Of a stretch of DNA of 64,000 bases, positions 37,554 to 47,301 are shown piece by piece. The notes beneath the pieces were generated by a model, which saw nothing but the letters and a program-made list of their open reading frames with translations, did not search any database and was not told the DNA's origin. Source of the stretch: Polynucleobacter victoriensis. Its GTDB lineage: Bacteria; Pseudomonadota; Gammaproteobacteria; Burkholderiales; Burkholderiaceae. Numbering within the stretch: position 1 is the stretch's first letter; every line of letters begins with the position of its first letter. The position numbers and the translations under genes are program-made. Where the stretch lies: NCBI RefSeq assembly GCF_900187875.1, contig NZ_FYEX01000001.1, forward strand, positions 682,001 to 746,000. The letters run 5' to 3'.

Positions 37554-39070
37554 TGCAACGCAAAGACTTCGATGCCTTGGCAAAACAAGGCTATAACCGT
37601 GTTGCTATAGTTTCTGAAGCATTAGCTGACTTAGAGACTCCCCTGTCTCTTTATTTAAAGTTAACCCAAGCACATGGGTCTACCAATACTTTCTTACTCG
37701 AGTCAGTAGTAGGTGGTGAACGCTTTGGCAGATATTCGATTATTGGTTTGCATGCCAAGACCTTGATCAAGGTATCTGGCGGACCTAACAATACCCTCAC
37801 ACAAGTTATTACAGACGGTCAGGTTGTTGAAACGGATCATGGCAACCCGTTGGATTTCATAGCCAACTACCATGCGCGCTTCAAGGTGGCGCTTCAGGCA
37901 GGGTTACCTAGGTTTTGTGGAGGTCTAGCTGGTTACTTTGGCTACGACACGATTCGTTATATCGAGCCACGATTGGCAAAACATGATTTGCCAGATGAAA
38001 TTAATACGCCTGATATTCAACTAATGTTGACTGAAGAGTTAGCAGTCATTGATAACTTGGCTGGCAAACTTTATTTAATTGTTTACGCCAACCCTCAGGA
38101 ACCTCAATCTTATGAGGCAGCACAAGCAAGACTCAAAGAGCTTCACACAAGCCTTGATGCATCTATTAAAAAACCTAGCACTGGTGCTACACAAAAAACG
38201 GAAGCGATTCGTAAATTTGCCAAGGCAGATTTTATGGATGCAGTGAAACGCACCAAAGAATACATCTTGGCAGGCGACTGCATGCAGGTAGTGATTGGTC
38301 AACGTATTAGCCAACCCTATACAGAATCACCCCTATCGCTTTATCGAGCCTTGCGCTCTCTAAATCCTTCTCCATACATGTATTTGTATGATTTTGGCGA
38401 TCACCAAGTAGTTGGATCATCACCAGAAATTTTGGTTCGCCAAGAACAACGTCAAGTTGATGGTAAAGAGAAGCGCTTTGTGATTGTTCGCCCTATTGCC
38501 GGCACAAGACCTCGTGGCACAAGCCCTGAGCATGATGCTGAACTAGCCAAAGAACTACTTGCGGATCCAAAAGAGATTGCAGAACACGTGATGTTGATTG
38601 ATTTGGCGCGTAATGACGTTGGCAGAATTGCTAAAAACGGCAGCGTTAAAGTAACCGACAGAATGGTGATTGAGAAATACTCTCACGTGCAGCATATTGT
38701 GAGTTCTGTTGAAGGCGAGCTACTTGATAACGCTAGCAATATGGATGTATTAAAAGCCACCTTCCCAGCAGGAACATTATCTGGTGCGCCAAAAATTCGC
38801 GCGATGGAAATCATTGATGAGATGGAAATTGTGAAACGTGGTGTTTATGGTGGTGCTGCAGGATATCTATCTTTTTCAGGTGACATGGATGTGGCGATTG
38901 TGATTCGCACAGGAATTATTAAAGACGGCATGGTTCATGCTCAGGCAGGTGCAGGCGTTGTGGCTGACTCCGACCCAGAATCAGAATGGAAAGAAACAGA
39001 AGCCAAAGCTCGCGCTGTATTGCGCGCAGCCGAAATGGTTCAAGGAGGTCTAGATGCTAGTCATGATTGA
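37553..39070 (+). CDS. trpE: Anthranilate synthase component I TrpE
   Basis: Converts chorismate to anthranilate using ammonia from TrpG. 505 residues with TPLSLYLKL near the N-terminus, then the chorismate-binding domain carrying VGSSPEILVR, PIAGTRPRGTSPEHDAELAKEL, LIDLARNDVGR, FPAGTLSGAPKIRAMEIIDE and the final Glu and Gly motifs. No leader peptide or attenuator precedes it, because it is coupled to rpe. It overlaps trpG by 17 bases. Confidence 0.97.
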   Translation: MQRKDFDALAKQGYNRVAIVSEALADLETPLSLYLKLTQAHGSTNTFLLESVVGGERFGRYSIIGLHAKTLIKVSGGPNNTLTQVITDGQVVETDHGNPLDFIANYHARFKVALQAGLPRFCGGLAGYFGYDTIRYIEPRLAKHDLPDEINTPDIQLMLTEELAVIDNLAGKLYLIVYANPQEPQSYEAAQARLKELHTSLDASIKKPSTGATQKTEAIRKFAKADFMDAVKRTKEYILAGDCMQVVIGQRISQPYTESPLSLYRALRSLNPSPYMYLYDFGDHQVVGSSPEILVRQEQRQVDGKEKRFVIVRPIAGTRPRGTSPEHDAELAKELLADPKEIAEHVMLIDLARNDVGRIAKNGSVKVTDRMVIEKYSHVQHIVSSVEGELLDNASNMDVLKATFPAGTLSGAPKIRAMEIIDEMEIVKRGVYGGAAGYLSFSGDMDVAIVIRTGIIKDGMVHAQAGAGVVADSDPESEWKETEAKARAVLRAAEMVQGGLDASHD

Positions 39071-39635
39071 TAACTACGACTCCTTTACATATAACCTAGT
39101 TCAATATTTTGGCGAGCTAGGTGCAGATGTTCGGGTGTTTCGTAATGACGAAATCACCATTGCTGAAATCGAAGCCATGAAACCAGATCACATCTGTGTT
39201 TCACCAGGCCCTTGCAGCCCCAAAGAAGCCGGCATATCAGTGGCCGCGTTACAGCACTTTGCAGGCAAAGTGCCGCTTTTAGGTGTTTGCTTAGGTCATC
39301 AAGCTATTGGTGAAGCTTTTGGCGGCAAGGTGATTCGTGCAAAGAGAGTCATGCATGGCAAAACAGATACCGTGCACACCACTCAACAAGGAGTCTTTAA
39401 GGATTTGCCAAAAGACTTCACGGTCACGCGCTATCACTCATTGGCAATCGAAAAAGAAAGCCTGCCAGCAGATTTAGAGGTAACTGCCTGGACTGATGAT
39501 GGCGAGATCATGGGTGTACGTCACAAGAAATTTGCAGTGGAAGGGGTGCAATTCCACCCCGAGTCCATTTTGTCTGAGTATGGACATGAATTACTTCATA
39601 ATTTCTTAAAAACTACCAAAGCAACATTGGCTTAA
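39054..39635 (+). CDS. trpG: Anthranilate synthase component II TrpG
   Basis: Class I glutamine amidotransferase subunit, 193 residues. The N-terminal DNYDSFTYNLVQYF, the nucleophile Cys in LLGVCLGHQAIGE and the His-Glu pair in VEGVQFHPESILSEYG are present. It could also serve p-aminobenzoate synthesis, as dual-use TrpG/PabA proteins do. It overlaps trpE and lies 21 bases before trpD. Confidence 0.96.
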   Translation: MLVMIDNYDSFTYNLVQYFGELGADVRVFRNDEITIAEIEAMKPDHICVSPGPCSPKEAGISVAALQHFAGKVPLLGVCLGHQAIGEAFGGKVIRAKRVMHGKTDTVHTTQQGVFKDLPKDFTVTRYHSLAIEKESLPADLEVTAWTDDGEIMGVRHKKFAVEGVQFHPESILSEYGHELLHNFLKTTKATLA

Positions 39636-39656
39636 CCTAACTCTATTTAAAACATT

Positions 39657-40697
39657 ATGGCCATCACCCCTCAAGAAGCTTTGCAATGCTTAATTGAGCA
39701 CCAGGAAATTGCACATGACGACATGATGCAAATCATGCGCTCAATCATGTCTGGAGAACTATCTCCCATGCTAACTGCTGCCATATTGACTGGTCTACGC
39801 ACCAAAAAAGAGTCTATCGGAGAAATCACGGCAGCAGCAATGGTGATGCGTGAATTTGCCACCAAAGTTCAAGTGGCCGATAACAGCCACTTTGTAGATA
39901 TTGTTGGCACAGGTGGCGATGGAGCTCACACATTTAATATTTCCACCACTGCGATGTTTGTCGCTGCTGGTGCTGGTGCAAAAGTAGCCAAGCATGGCAA
40001 CCGAAGTGTTAGCAGCAAGTCTGGTGCAGCTGATGTTTTAGAGGCTATGGGCGTACAAATTACCTTGCAAGCACCTCAGGTGTCTAAATCACTTGATACA
40101 TGTGGCATAGGCTTTATGTTCGCACCCAATCACCATCCAGCAATGAAGAATGTGGCGCCGGTTCGCAAAGAAATGGGTGTTCGAACCATTTTTAATATTT
40201 TGGGTCCCTTAACAAACCCAGCTAATGCGCCACACATGCTAATGGGTGTTTTTCACCCTGATTTAGTAGGGCTACAAATTAGAGCGCTACAAAAATTAGG
40301 TATGAAACATGCCTTGGTGGTTTATGGCAAAGATGGTTTAGATGAAATATCTCTAGAAGCTCCAACGATGGTTGGTGAGCTCAAAGATGGTCAAGTGAAA
40401 GAATACGAAGTTCGCCCTGAGAATTTTGGCTTCAAAGTTACAAAAACAGAAAGTTTTAAAGTTGCCGATGCTAATGAATCAAAGGCAATTGTTTTAGGCG
40501 TACTCAACAACGAACCAGGTCCGGCAAGAGACATCGTTTGCTTTAATGCTGGCGCAGCACTCTACGCCGCTGATATTGCTAAAGATATTGGTCATGGTAT
40601 TGAGTTGGCTAAAGACTCAATTTCATCAGGCAAGGCCAAAGCCAAGCTAGATGAATTTATCCAAACAACACAACAATTAGCCTCTATCGCTAGTTAA
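39657..40697 (+). CDS. trpD: Anthranilate phosphoribosyltransferase TrpD
   Basis: Third enzyme of tryptophan synthesis, 346 residues. The PRPP and metal-binding motifs VGTGGDGAHTFNISTT, KHGNRSVSSKSGAADVLEAMG and DGLDEISLEAPT are present, as is the FMFAPNHHPAMKNVAPVRKEMGVRT region. Separate from TrpG, unlike the fused enzyme of E. coli. Confidence 0.97.
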   Translation: MAITPQEALQCLIEHQEIAHDDMMQIMRSIMSGELSPMLTAAILTGLRTKKESIGEITAAAMVMREFATKVQVADNSHFVDIVGTGGDGAHTFNISTTAMFVAAGAGAKVAKHGNRSVSSKSGAADVLEAMGVQITLQAPQVSKSLDTCGIGFMFAPNHHPAMKNVAPVRKEMGVRTIFNILGPLTNPANAPHMLMGVFHPDLVGLQIRALQKLGMKHALVVYGKDGLDEISLEAPTMVGELKDGQVKEYEVRPENFGFKVTKTESFKVADANESKAIVLGVLNNEPGPARDIVCFNAGAALYAADIAKDIGHGIELAKDSISSGKAKAKLDEFIQTTQQLASIAS

Positions 40698-40723
40698 GAT
40701 AGTTATTAAATATTTGAAATTTC

Positions 40724-41530
40724 ATGAGCGATATTCTTAAACGTATTTTGGCCACTAAATTTGATGAGGTAGCTAAAGCCTCATCGCAAGTAGCAATGCA
40801 TGTTTTGCGTTCTGATGCAGAAGCCAGCCTGCAAGAGAGTTCTTTAAAGCCAAGAGGTTTTGCAGCCAATATCGAAAAGAAAATTGCTAATGGTCATGCT
40901 GGCGTAATCACAGAGATTAAAAAAGCAAGCCCGAGTAAAGGGGTCTTTCGTGAGGACTTTGATCCGGCAGAGATTGCCAAATCGTACGAAAAGAATGGCG
41001 CAGCTTGTTTATCAGTGCTAACTGATAAAGATTATTTTCAAGGTTCTGCCCGGTACCTAAGAGAAGCTCGTCAAGCTTGCACCATCCCGGTCTTGCGCAA
41101 AGATTTTTTGGTGGATCCTTATCAGGTGTATGAAGCTCGCGCGATGGGAGCAGATGCGATTCTTTTAATTGCAGCAGCATTAGATGATGCGCAGATGAAG
41201 GATTTTGAGAGCATTGCCCACGAATTAAACATGGATGTTTTGGTAGAGGTTCATGACGCCTATGAGCTAGAGCGCTCCCTCAAACTAAACACCCCATTAC
41301 TAGGCATCAACAATCGCAATCTTCGCACTTTTGAAGTTAGCCTAGAAACAACACTATCGCTACTAAAAGATATTCCTAAAGAAAAACGAGTGGTCACTGA
41401 AAGTGGTATTTTGACCAAAGAGGATGTGGCATTAATGCGTGCTGCACAAGTGCATGCATTTTTAGTTGGCGAAGCTTTTATGCGCCAACCCGATCCGGGC
41501 ATCGCACTCGCTGAATTATTTGGCAAATAA
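40724..41530 (+). CDS. trpC: Indole-3-glycerol phosphate synthase TrpC
   Basis: TIM-barrel enzyme making indoleglycerol phosphate, 268 residues. Motifs: ITEIKKASPSKGVFREDFDP (catalytic Lys), CLSVLTDKDYFQGS, VLRKDFLVDPYQVYEARAMG, LLGINNRNLRTFEV and VVTESGILTKEDV. It is monofunctional: no TrpF domain follows. trpF, trpB and trpA are not in this window. Confidence 0.97.
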   Translation: MSDILKRILATKFDEVAKASSQVAMHVLRSDAEASLQESSLKPRGFAANIEKKIANGHAGVITEIKKASPSKGVFREDFDPAEIAKSYEKNGAACLSVLTDKDYFQGSARYLREARQACTIPVLRKDFLVDPYQVYEARAMGADAILLIAAALDDAQMKDFESIAHELNMDVLVEVHDAYELERSLKLNTPLLGINNRNLRTFEVSLETTLSLLKDIPKEKRVVTESGILTKEDVALMRAAQVHAFLVGEAFMRQPDPGIALAELFGK

Positions 41531-41532
41531 TA

Positions 41533-41557
41533 AAAAATTTAAGCAATACTTATTGCT
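41533..41557 (-). terminator. Possible terminator downstream of ung
   Basis: On the minus strand a 7-base stem (AGCAATA/TATTGCT) with a two-base spacer is followed by TAAATTTTTTATT. It lies just past the ung stop codon and just outside trpC. On the plus strand no T run follows, so it does not obviously end the trp transcript. Confidence 0.4.
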
Positions 41558-41569
41558 GCAGTAGTGACA

Positions 41570-42322
41570 TCAAGACCAGTGAATTGGTGTCAAACCTTGA
41601 TTGATAAGATGCTCATTCACTTTTCTAAAGTGGCTGCATGATTGTTGGTCACCCGGATAGATAAATGGCTCAGCAGTTTTATAAACGCTCAAGCCTGATG
41701 GATGTGAAGCGGTCAAAATAGTTTGATGCAGCCCGCTTTCTTGCGCCGCCAATTCAATTAAGGCTTTTTTCTTCTGAGCGTGAGCGCCCCACAATAACCA
41801 AATCGTTGATTGCGTCTTAGCCAAGCGATATAGCAAAGCATCTGTTAACTCCTGCCAACCAAATTGTGCATGTGAGGCAGCCAAATTCAATTGCACTGTT
41901 AGTGTGGCATTGAGTAATAAAACACCTTGCTTAGCCCAGCCGCTCAAATCACCATGCAATAAAGCTTGGTAACCATCCAAGGCCAACGCTTTACTGATAT
42001 TTCTTAATGAACTCGGGAATGCTTTCCATCCTGGCTTAATTTCTTTGGGAATCGAGAACGCCAAGCCCTGTGCCAAGCCAGGTGTTTGGTAGGGATCTTG
42101 CCCGAGAATCACAACCCTTACCTGATTAATAGGGGTTTCTTTTAAAGCTCTAAAAATGTTTTCTTGGGTTGGTGCAATTTGCTCACCTAAATCTTTATAG
42201 GCTTGATTGACTTGTTTTTCTAATAGGTCAAAACGATGATTTTCTAAATCTTCAGCAATCAGTTTTTTCCAATCGGGCGGTAAGTGTGAACCAATAGCAA
42301 ACGTCGGCAACATGATCGACAT
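41570..42322 (-). CDS. ung: Uracil-DNA glycosylase
   Basis: Family 1 uracil-DNA glycosylase, 250 residues. The water-activating motif GQDPYQTPGLAQGLAFS and the C-terminal catalytic HPSGLS (in LTASHPSGLSVYK) are complete, as is LLNATLTV. 250 residues is slightly longer than E. coli Ung. It converges with the trp operon and lies three bases downstream of the M61 peptidase gene. Confidence 0.95.
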   Translation of the reverse strand: MSIMLPTFAIGSHLPPDWKKLIAEDLENHRFDLLEKQVNQAYKDLGEQIAPTQENIFRALKETPINQVRVVILGQDPYQTPGLAQGLAFSIPKEIKPGWKAFPSSLRNISKALALDGYQALLHGDLSGWAKQGVLLLNATLTVQLNLAASHAQFGWQELTDALLYRLAKTQSTIWLLWGAHAQKKKALIELAAQESGLHQTILTASHPSGLSVYKTAEPFIYPGDQQSCSHFRKVNEHLINQGLTPIHWS

Positions 42323-42325
42323 GAA

Positions 42326-44116
42326 TTACTTTACAGATATCGTGTATTGCTTTGGTTGACAAGCTGCGATATCCGATCTCGCTTGGAATGTGGCAATAAA
42401 CTCTTGTTCATGACGGTAAGCGACCACTTTAACTGCTTGGCCTCTAGACAACTTTTGAACTAATTGCGTTAGTAGATGATCCAAGCGACCTGATGTTGCA
42501 CGTTCGCCATTGATGGAAGAGATGTAATCGCCTGCGGCCAAGCCAGCCTGCTGCGCCAATCCACCATCCAATACATGTGTTAATTTAACCCAACCTTGCT
42601 GGGTAGTAACTCGAATACCCAATAACTGCTTGGCAGTTTCTGGGTGTTCACTTGGTAATGATTCTTTTAATGCAACTTTCAACCCAAGGGATGTTAAAAG
42701 ACTATCCAAAGGTATGTCTTTCATACCATCGACATAATCAGATTTCATTTGCATCCATGTTTTTGTAAAACTTGGTCCAATCACAAACTCAATAGCGCGA
42801 TCAAAATCATCTTCCGCCATACCAGCTTCTGTTAGTTGATACATTTCCCACAAATGCCTCATCACATCATCGAGTGATTGCTTTTGCTTAGTATGGTCAC
42901 GAATTTTTATGTCTAGAGCCAATGCCAATAGCGAACCTTTGGCGTAGTAACTCACCACAGCATTGGGTGTGTTCTCATCCATCTGGTAATACTTTGTCCA
43001 AGCATCAAATGAGCTCTCAGACAAACTTTGCTTATGGCGCCCCGGTCCACGTAAAACCATGTTCCAAGTTTTTTCAATCCGCTTTAAGTAGCGAGTTATA
43101 TCAATGCGGCCACTTCTTAACAATTGAAGGTCGTCGTAGTAACTGGTAAATCCCTCAAATAACCAAAGCAATCCCGTGTGATTCTTTTGATCTAACCGAT
43201 AAGGATCAAATGCTCGGGGCTTAATGCGTTTAACCATCCATGAATGAAAATACTCATGGCTACACAAACCTAAAAAGTCCTCGTAAGCCGGATGTTTTTT
43301 TAGGTTTTGGCCTTGATACGGCAAATCATCCCGCTTACACAACAAAACCGTACTATCTCGGTGTTCTAGACCACCATAACCATCGCCAACTGCATTTACG
43401 ATGAAACAATATTGCTTAAATGGTGCGCGCGGTTTAACTGGATCAAAGAAGGCAATGTGCGCATCACAAATGGCTTTTAAATCTTTAGCCAATTGCTTTT
43501 GATCAACAGAGTCAATCAAACCTTGGATAACCATGCGGTGCGGGGTTCCATAGGAGGTCCAACTAACAACTTGGAACTGGCCCATGGCAACTGGATGATC
43601 AATCAATGTATCGTAATTAGCGGCCTTATAAAGACCAAAACCTTGACGATCCACTTGACGCGCCGGCAAAGTTGTTTCGACTGACCAATCATAGCTATTC
43701 TTCGAGAGGGGTTTAACCAACTCTAGCTCACAAGGTAGGTGTGAGGCGCCCAAAACATTTAAGCAAAGACTAGTGGCGTTAAAGAAACCACGAGTTTGGT
43801 CTAAGTATGCAGTTCTGACAGATGTATCAAATGCGTAGACTTGATATGACACCTCAACATCACCTTGGGCAGCAATCTCCCAAGTATGACTATCTAATTT
43901 TTTTACGACAATTGGTTTGTTTTTTGAGCCAGCTGGCTTAGCAATAAATGATTCTAGGTGCTTTGAAAAATCCCGAATCATGTAGCTACCAGGTATCCAA
44001 GATGGCAACTGCACCTTAAGCGGAGATACTGTTAATGATTTAGGAATAAAAATGGTCACCCCATAGCGGTGACCATTTAAATCAATTGGATTGATGCGAT
44101 ATCTTAAATGAGCCAA
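42326..44116 (-). CDS. M61 glycyl aminopeptidase-like protein with PDZ domain
   Basis: 596-residue M61 family metallopeptidase. It starts with a beta-rich domain (RYRINPIDLNGHRYGVTIF). The zinc site HEYFHSW is in LCSHEYFHSWMVKRIKP, with the third ligand Glu expected in LLWLFEGFTSYYDD. A PDZ domain at about residues 490-580 contains GGLAQQAGLAAGDYISSING. No signal peptide is obvious, so cytoplasmic location is likely. The frame begins at TTG (44116); an in-frame stop lies close upstream and no ATG fits, so TTG is probably the true start. Confidence 0.88.
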   Translation of the reverse strand: MAHLRYRINPIDLNGHRYGVTIFIPKSLTVSPLKVQLPSWIPGSYMIRDFSKHLESFIAKPAGSKNKPIVVKKLDSHTWEIAAQGDVEVSYQVYAFDTSVRTAYLDQTRGFFNATSLCLNVLGASHLPCELELVKPLSKNSYDWSVETTLPARQVDRQGFGLYKAANYDTLIDHPVAMGQFQVVSWTSYGTPHRMVIQGLIDSVDQKQLAKDLKAICDAHIAFFDPVKPRAPFKQYCFIVNAVGDGYGGLEHRDSTVLLCKRDDLPYQGQNLKKHPAYEDFLGLCSHEYFHSWMVKRIKPRAFDPYRLDQKNHTGLLWLFEGFTSYYDDLQLLRSGRIDITRYLKRIEKTWNMVLRGPGRHKQSLSESSFDAWTKYYQMDENTPNAVVSYYAKGSLLALALDIKIRDHTKQKQSLDDVMRHLWEMYQLTEAGMAEDDFDRAIEFVIGPSFTKTWMQMKSDYVDGMKDIPLDSLLTSLGLKVALKESLPSEHPETAKQLLGIRVTTQQGWVKLTHVLDGGLAQQAGLAAGDYISSINGERATSGRLDHLLTQLVQKLSRGQAVKVVAYRHEQEFIATFQARSDIAACQPKQYTISVK

Positions 44117-44141
44117 TTCAAAAAACCATTTATCAAATTAG

Positions 44142-44861
44142 TTATTTAAGTTTCTTTTCAATTTGAGCCAGCGGCACTGAACCAGTGATTCTTGAACCAT
44201 CTGTAAAGAAGATTGCTGGTGTACCAGTTACACCAATTTTTTTGCCTAGAGCAATGTTTCTTTCCAATGGGTTTGTACAGTCTGTTTTACCTGTTGGTGC
44301 AACAGCATTGTTCATCCAGTCTGACCAAGTCTTAGATTTATCAGCAGAACACCAAATTTTCTTTGATGTTGTATGAGAATCTGCAGAAAGCATTGGAATT
44401 AAGAACGTGTACACAGTTGCATTCTCAAGATCTGCCAGCGTTTTCTCCAGACGCTTGCAATAGCCACAGTGTGGATCAGCAAAAACTGCCAATTGTCTAG
44501 AACCATTACCTTTCACTGTTTTGATGGCATCAGCTAATGGCAAGTCAGACCACTTAATTAAATTCAATTCATTGATGCGTTGCTCGGTTAGGTTGGTGCC
44601 AGACTTCAAATCCACGATCTCACCTTGAATCAAATATCTAGCACTTGCATCGGTGTAAATAACATCTTTACCAATTGCCACCTCATACAAACCAGCAACA
44701 GGTGCAGGTCTAACACTTTCAACCTTGGCGCGATCGCCAATTTGTTTTTGCATTTCCGCTTTAACTTTTTGTTCAGTGCTACTCTGAGCAGCTGCACCAC
44801 CCATGTAACAGGCGATTAAGAATCCAAATAGAACGGATATTTTTGATAATTTAATGTTCAA
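44142..44861 (-). CDS. dsbC: Periplasmic disulfide isomerase DsbC
   Basis: Thioredoxin-fold disulfide isomerase of 239 residues. A signal peptide (KISVLFGFLIACYMGGAAAQ) is followed by the N-terminal dimerisation domain with GLYEVAIGKDVIYTDASARY, then the active site ADPHCGYCKRLEKTL. A second cysteine pair and the cis-Pro segment VTGTPAIFFTDG are present. The start is TTG, overlapping the TGA of the UbiH-family gene as TTGA, so translation is probably coupled. Confidence 0.92.
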   Translation of the reverse strand: MNIKLSKISVLFGFLIACYMGGAAAQSSTEQKVKAEMQKQIGDRAKVESVRPAPVAGLYEVAIGKDVIYTDASARYLIQGEIVDLKSGTNLTEQRINELNLIKWSDLPLADAIKTVKGNGSRQLAVFADPHCGYCKRLEKTLADLENATVYTFLIPMLSADSHTTSKKIWCSADKSKTWSDWMNNAVAPTGKTDCTNPLERNIALGKKIGVTGTPAIFFTDGSRITGSVPLAQIEKKLK

Positions 44862-46063
44862 GATAATGCCTTTTTAATTAATTGTCTCTTTAAGAAATTA
44901 CTACGATTACACCAACGCATTCCGATATTGCGCAACTCTTTTAAACGACTGGCTTCTGACGAAAATATTTTTTGTAACTGATCTGTTACAAATAACAATA
45001 TATCCGTATCACCGCTGCGAGCTCGCTCATACCTTCGCAGTATGACAGGGTTATCGATTTCTCGGAACGTCTCCTTACTTTCTAGGATTTCGCCTAAGCT
45101 AGCCACATCCCGCAATCCAAGGTTCAAGCCTTGACCTGCCAAGGGATGCATCACGTGAGCAGCATCACCAATCAAAATAATTCTTGGGCAATCACTAGGG
45201 GCAATGACTCGCTTTGCCCTCATCCGCCGCAAAGGAAAGCCTTGTTGCGCAGTTAGCATTTTTAGAGTCCCAGTTTTTTCAAAAACTTGACCACTAGCAG
45301 CTTTAGCTACTTTTTCACACAACTCATCTGCACTAAGTCTTTTTAATTGTTCAGCATGCTCAGTTTTAGCAGACCAAACCATTGATACCTTTTTATCTGG
45401 TAAAGGTAATAGCGCCAAAATTTCTCCGCCTGGCAAAAACCATTGGCAAGCAACCCCTTGATGATGCTTTTCAATTTCAAAGTTAGCCACTATCGCGGTT
45501 TGCTCATACGCGTTAATCGCTGTTTCAATTTGCAACTTTTCACGAATCAATGAACGCGCCCCATCAGCGGCTAAAAGTAATTTAGCACCATAGGTTTCAC
45601 CCGACTCTGTTGTGACGGTGACAGATTCTTGATCAGATTTGAAATCAACTAACTTATCAGTTACGCGCTCTATCAAACCTTGAAACTTGCATGCTTGGTC
45701 CAATGTTTTTTCAATATGTCCAGATTCAACGATCCAAGCTAATTGAGGCACTGTGGCGCTGTAGGCAGAGAAATGTAACTCATCTCCCACCGCCCCACTA
45801 TCGCCATAAATGCGCATATCACTCACCACCTGAATGCGGCCAGCATCCAATGCATCCCAAACATGTATTTTTTCAAGCAGTTGTTTAGTACTCGCTGAAA
45901 GTGCGTAAATACGACTATCCCAAACCTGTGCATCGTTGCCAACAAATCCAGTATCAAAGCTTGGCGCTATGTGTAAAATTTTCAAACCTAATTGCGCCAA
46001 ACGCAACGAAGTTGCCTTCCCGGCAATGCCTGCTCCAACGATAATAAGGTCATAAGTCTTCAT
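44858..46063 (-). CDS. UbiH/VisC-family FAD-dependent hydroxylase
   Basis: FAD monooxygenase of the UbiH/UbiF/UbiI/VisC group, 401 residues. The Rossmann motif IVGAGIAGKATSLRLAQLG is at the N-terminus. LLLAADGARSLIREKL contains the middle DG motif, and ILIGDAAHVMHPLAGQGLNLGLRDV is the second FAD motif. Such proteins hydroxylate ubiquinone ring positions C1, C5 or C6; since Coq7 is encoded at 24346-24993, a role at C1 or C5 is more likely here, which is inference. It overlaps dsbC by four bases. Confidence 0.88.
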   Translation of the reverse strand: MKTYDLIIVGAGIAGKATSLRLAQLGLKILHIAPSFDTGFVGNDAQVWDSRIYALSASTKQLLEKIHVWDALDAGRIQVVSDMRIYGDSGAVGDELHFSAYSATVPQLAWIVESGHIEKTLDQACKFQGLIERVTDKLVDFKSDQESVTVTTESGETYGAKLLLAADGARSLIREKLQIETAINAYEQTAIVANFEIEKHHQGVACQWFLPGGEILALLPLPDKKVSMVWSAKTEHAEQLKRLSADELCEKVAKAASGQVFEKTGTLKMLTAQQGFPLRRMRAKRVIAPSDCPRIILIGDAAHVMHPLAGQGLNLGLRDVASLGEILESKETFREIDNPVILRRYERARSGDTDILLFVTDQLQKIFSSEASRLKELRNIGMRWCNRSNFLKRQLIKKALS

Positions 46064-46083
46064 ACATGGAATAATAACGCCCT

Positions 46084-47178
46084 ATGTCTTTAAAATGTGG
46101 CATCGTCGGCCTGCCTAACGTCGGCAAATCTACCCTGTTCAATGCGCTTACCAAAGCTGGTATCGCCGCAGAGAACTATCCTTTTTGCACAATCGAGCCT
46201 AATGTGGGCGTGGTCGAGGTTCCTGACCCCCGCTTAGAAAAGCTCTCTGAGATTGTCAAACCTGAACGCATTCTTCCTGCCGTTGTCGAATTTGTTGACA
46301 TTGCAGGTCTTGTGGCTGGAGCATCCAAAGGTGAAGGCTTGGGCAACCAGTTCCTAGCTAATATTCGCGAAACAGATGCCATCACTCATGTAGTGAGATG
46401 CTTTGAAGATGGCAACGTGATTCACGTGGCCGGCAAAGTAGACCCTATTTCAGATATTGGCGTGATTGATACTGAGTTAGCACTTGCTGACCTAGGTACT
46501 GTTGATAAGGCCTACGCCCGTTACTCAAAAGCTGCTAAATCAGGCAACGACAAAGAAGCTAATGCTTTAGCTCCATTACTTGCAAAGGTACAGGCTCAAT
46601 TAAATGAAGCCAAGCCAGTGCGCGCAATGGGTTTGAGCGATGAAGATTTAGCTCTTTTAAAGCCATTTTGCTTAATCACAGCCAAACCTGTGATGTACGT
46701 TGCTAACGTCAAAGAAGACGGCTTTGAGAACAACCCTCACCTTGATGCAGTCAAGGCTCATGCAGCCAAAGAAAAGGCCCCTGTAGTGGCTGTATGCGCT
46801 GCTATTGAGGCCGAAATCGCCGAGCTTGATGATGCTGATAAGAAAGCATTCTTGGCAGATATGGGCATGGATGAGCCTGGGTTAGATCGCGTGATTCGTG
46901 CAGGCTTTAGCCTATTAGGATTACAGACCTACTTCACAGCTGGAGTTAAAGAGGTTCGCGCTTGGACAATCAATATTGGCGACACAGCTCCTCAAGCAGC
47001 AGGTGTGATTCATACTGACTTTGAACGTGGCTTTATTCGTGCTCAAACCATTTCTTATGACGACTTCATCACCTACAAGGGTGAAGCTGGTGCCAAAGAA
47101 GCAGGGAAAATGCGTGCCGAAGGCAAAGAATATGTTGTCAAAGACGGTGATGTTCTTAACTTCTTATTCAACGTTTAA
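46084..47178 (+). CDS. ychF: Redox-regulated ATPase YchF
   Basis: Obg-family P-loop protein that prefers ATP over GTP and associates with ribosomes. 364 residues with GLPNVGKSTLFNAL (G1), DIAGLVAGASKGEGLGNQFL (G3 region split over two blocks), and a noncanonical G4 (NVKED in YVANVKEDG). The C-terminal TGS domain contains LQTYFTAGVKEVRAWTI and ends DVLNFLFNV. Only 20 bases separate it from the divergent UbiH-family gene, so the promoters must overlap coding sequence. Confidence 0.97.
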   Translation: MSLKCGIVGLPNVGKSTLFNALTKAGIAAENYPFCTIEPNVGVVEVPDPRLEKLSEIVKPERILPAVVEFVDIAGLVAGASKGEGLGNQFLANIRETDAITHVVRCFEDGNVIHVAGKVDPISDIGVIDTELALADLGTVDKAYARYSKAAKSGNDKEANALAPLLAKVQAQLNEAKPVRAMGLSDEDLALLKPFCLITAKPVMYVANVKEDGFENNPHLDAVKAHAAKEKAPVVAVCAAIEAEIAELDDADKKAFLADMGMDEPGLDRVIRAGFSLLGLQTYFTAGVKEVRAWTINIGDTAPQAAGVIHTDFERGFIRAQTISYDDFITYKGEAGAKEAGKMRAEGKEYVVKDGDVLNFLFNV

Positions 47179-47216
47179 TTAGGTACCGCCTGATTTAGGT
47201 GGTTAAGTTTTGATTG

Positions 47217-47242
47217 AAAAGGGCTCTTTTGAGCCCTTTTTT
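47217..47242 (+). terminator. Rho-independent terminator of ychF
   Basis: AAAAGGGCTC, a TTTT loop and GAGCCCTTTT form a strong stem followed by TT. It lies 38 bases past the ychF stop. The minus-strand version also ends in TTTT, so it may also serve the small membrane gene on the other side. A second stem (ACCGCCT/AGGTGGT) precedes it. Confidence 0.85.
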
Positions 47243-47301
47243 AAATTTCCACCTGCTTTTTAGCGTTTTTCAGTTTTTTGCTGTTTCATGGTGTTTTTTG
47301 A

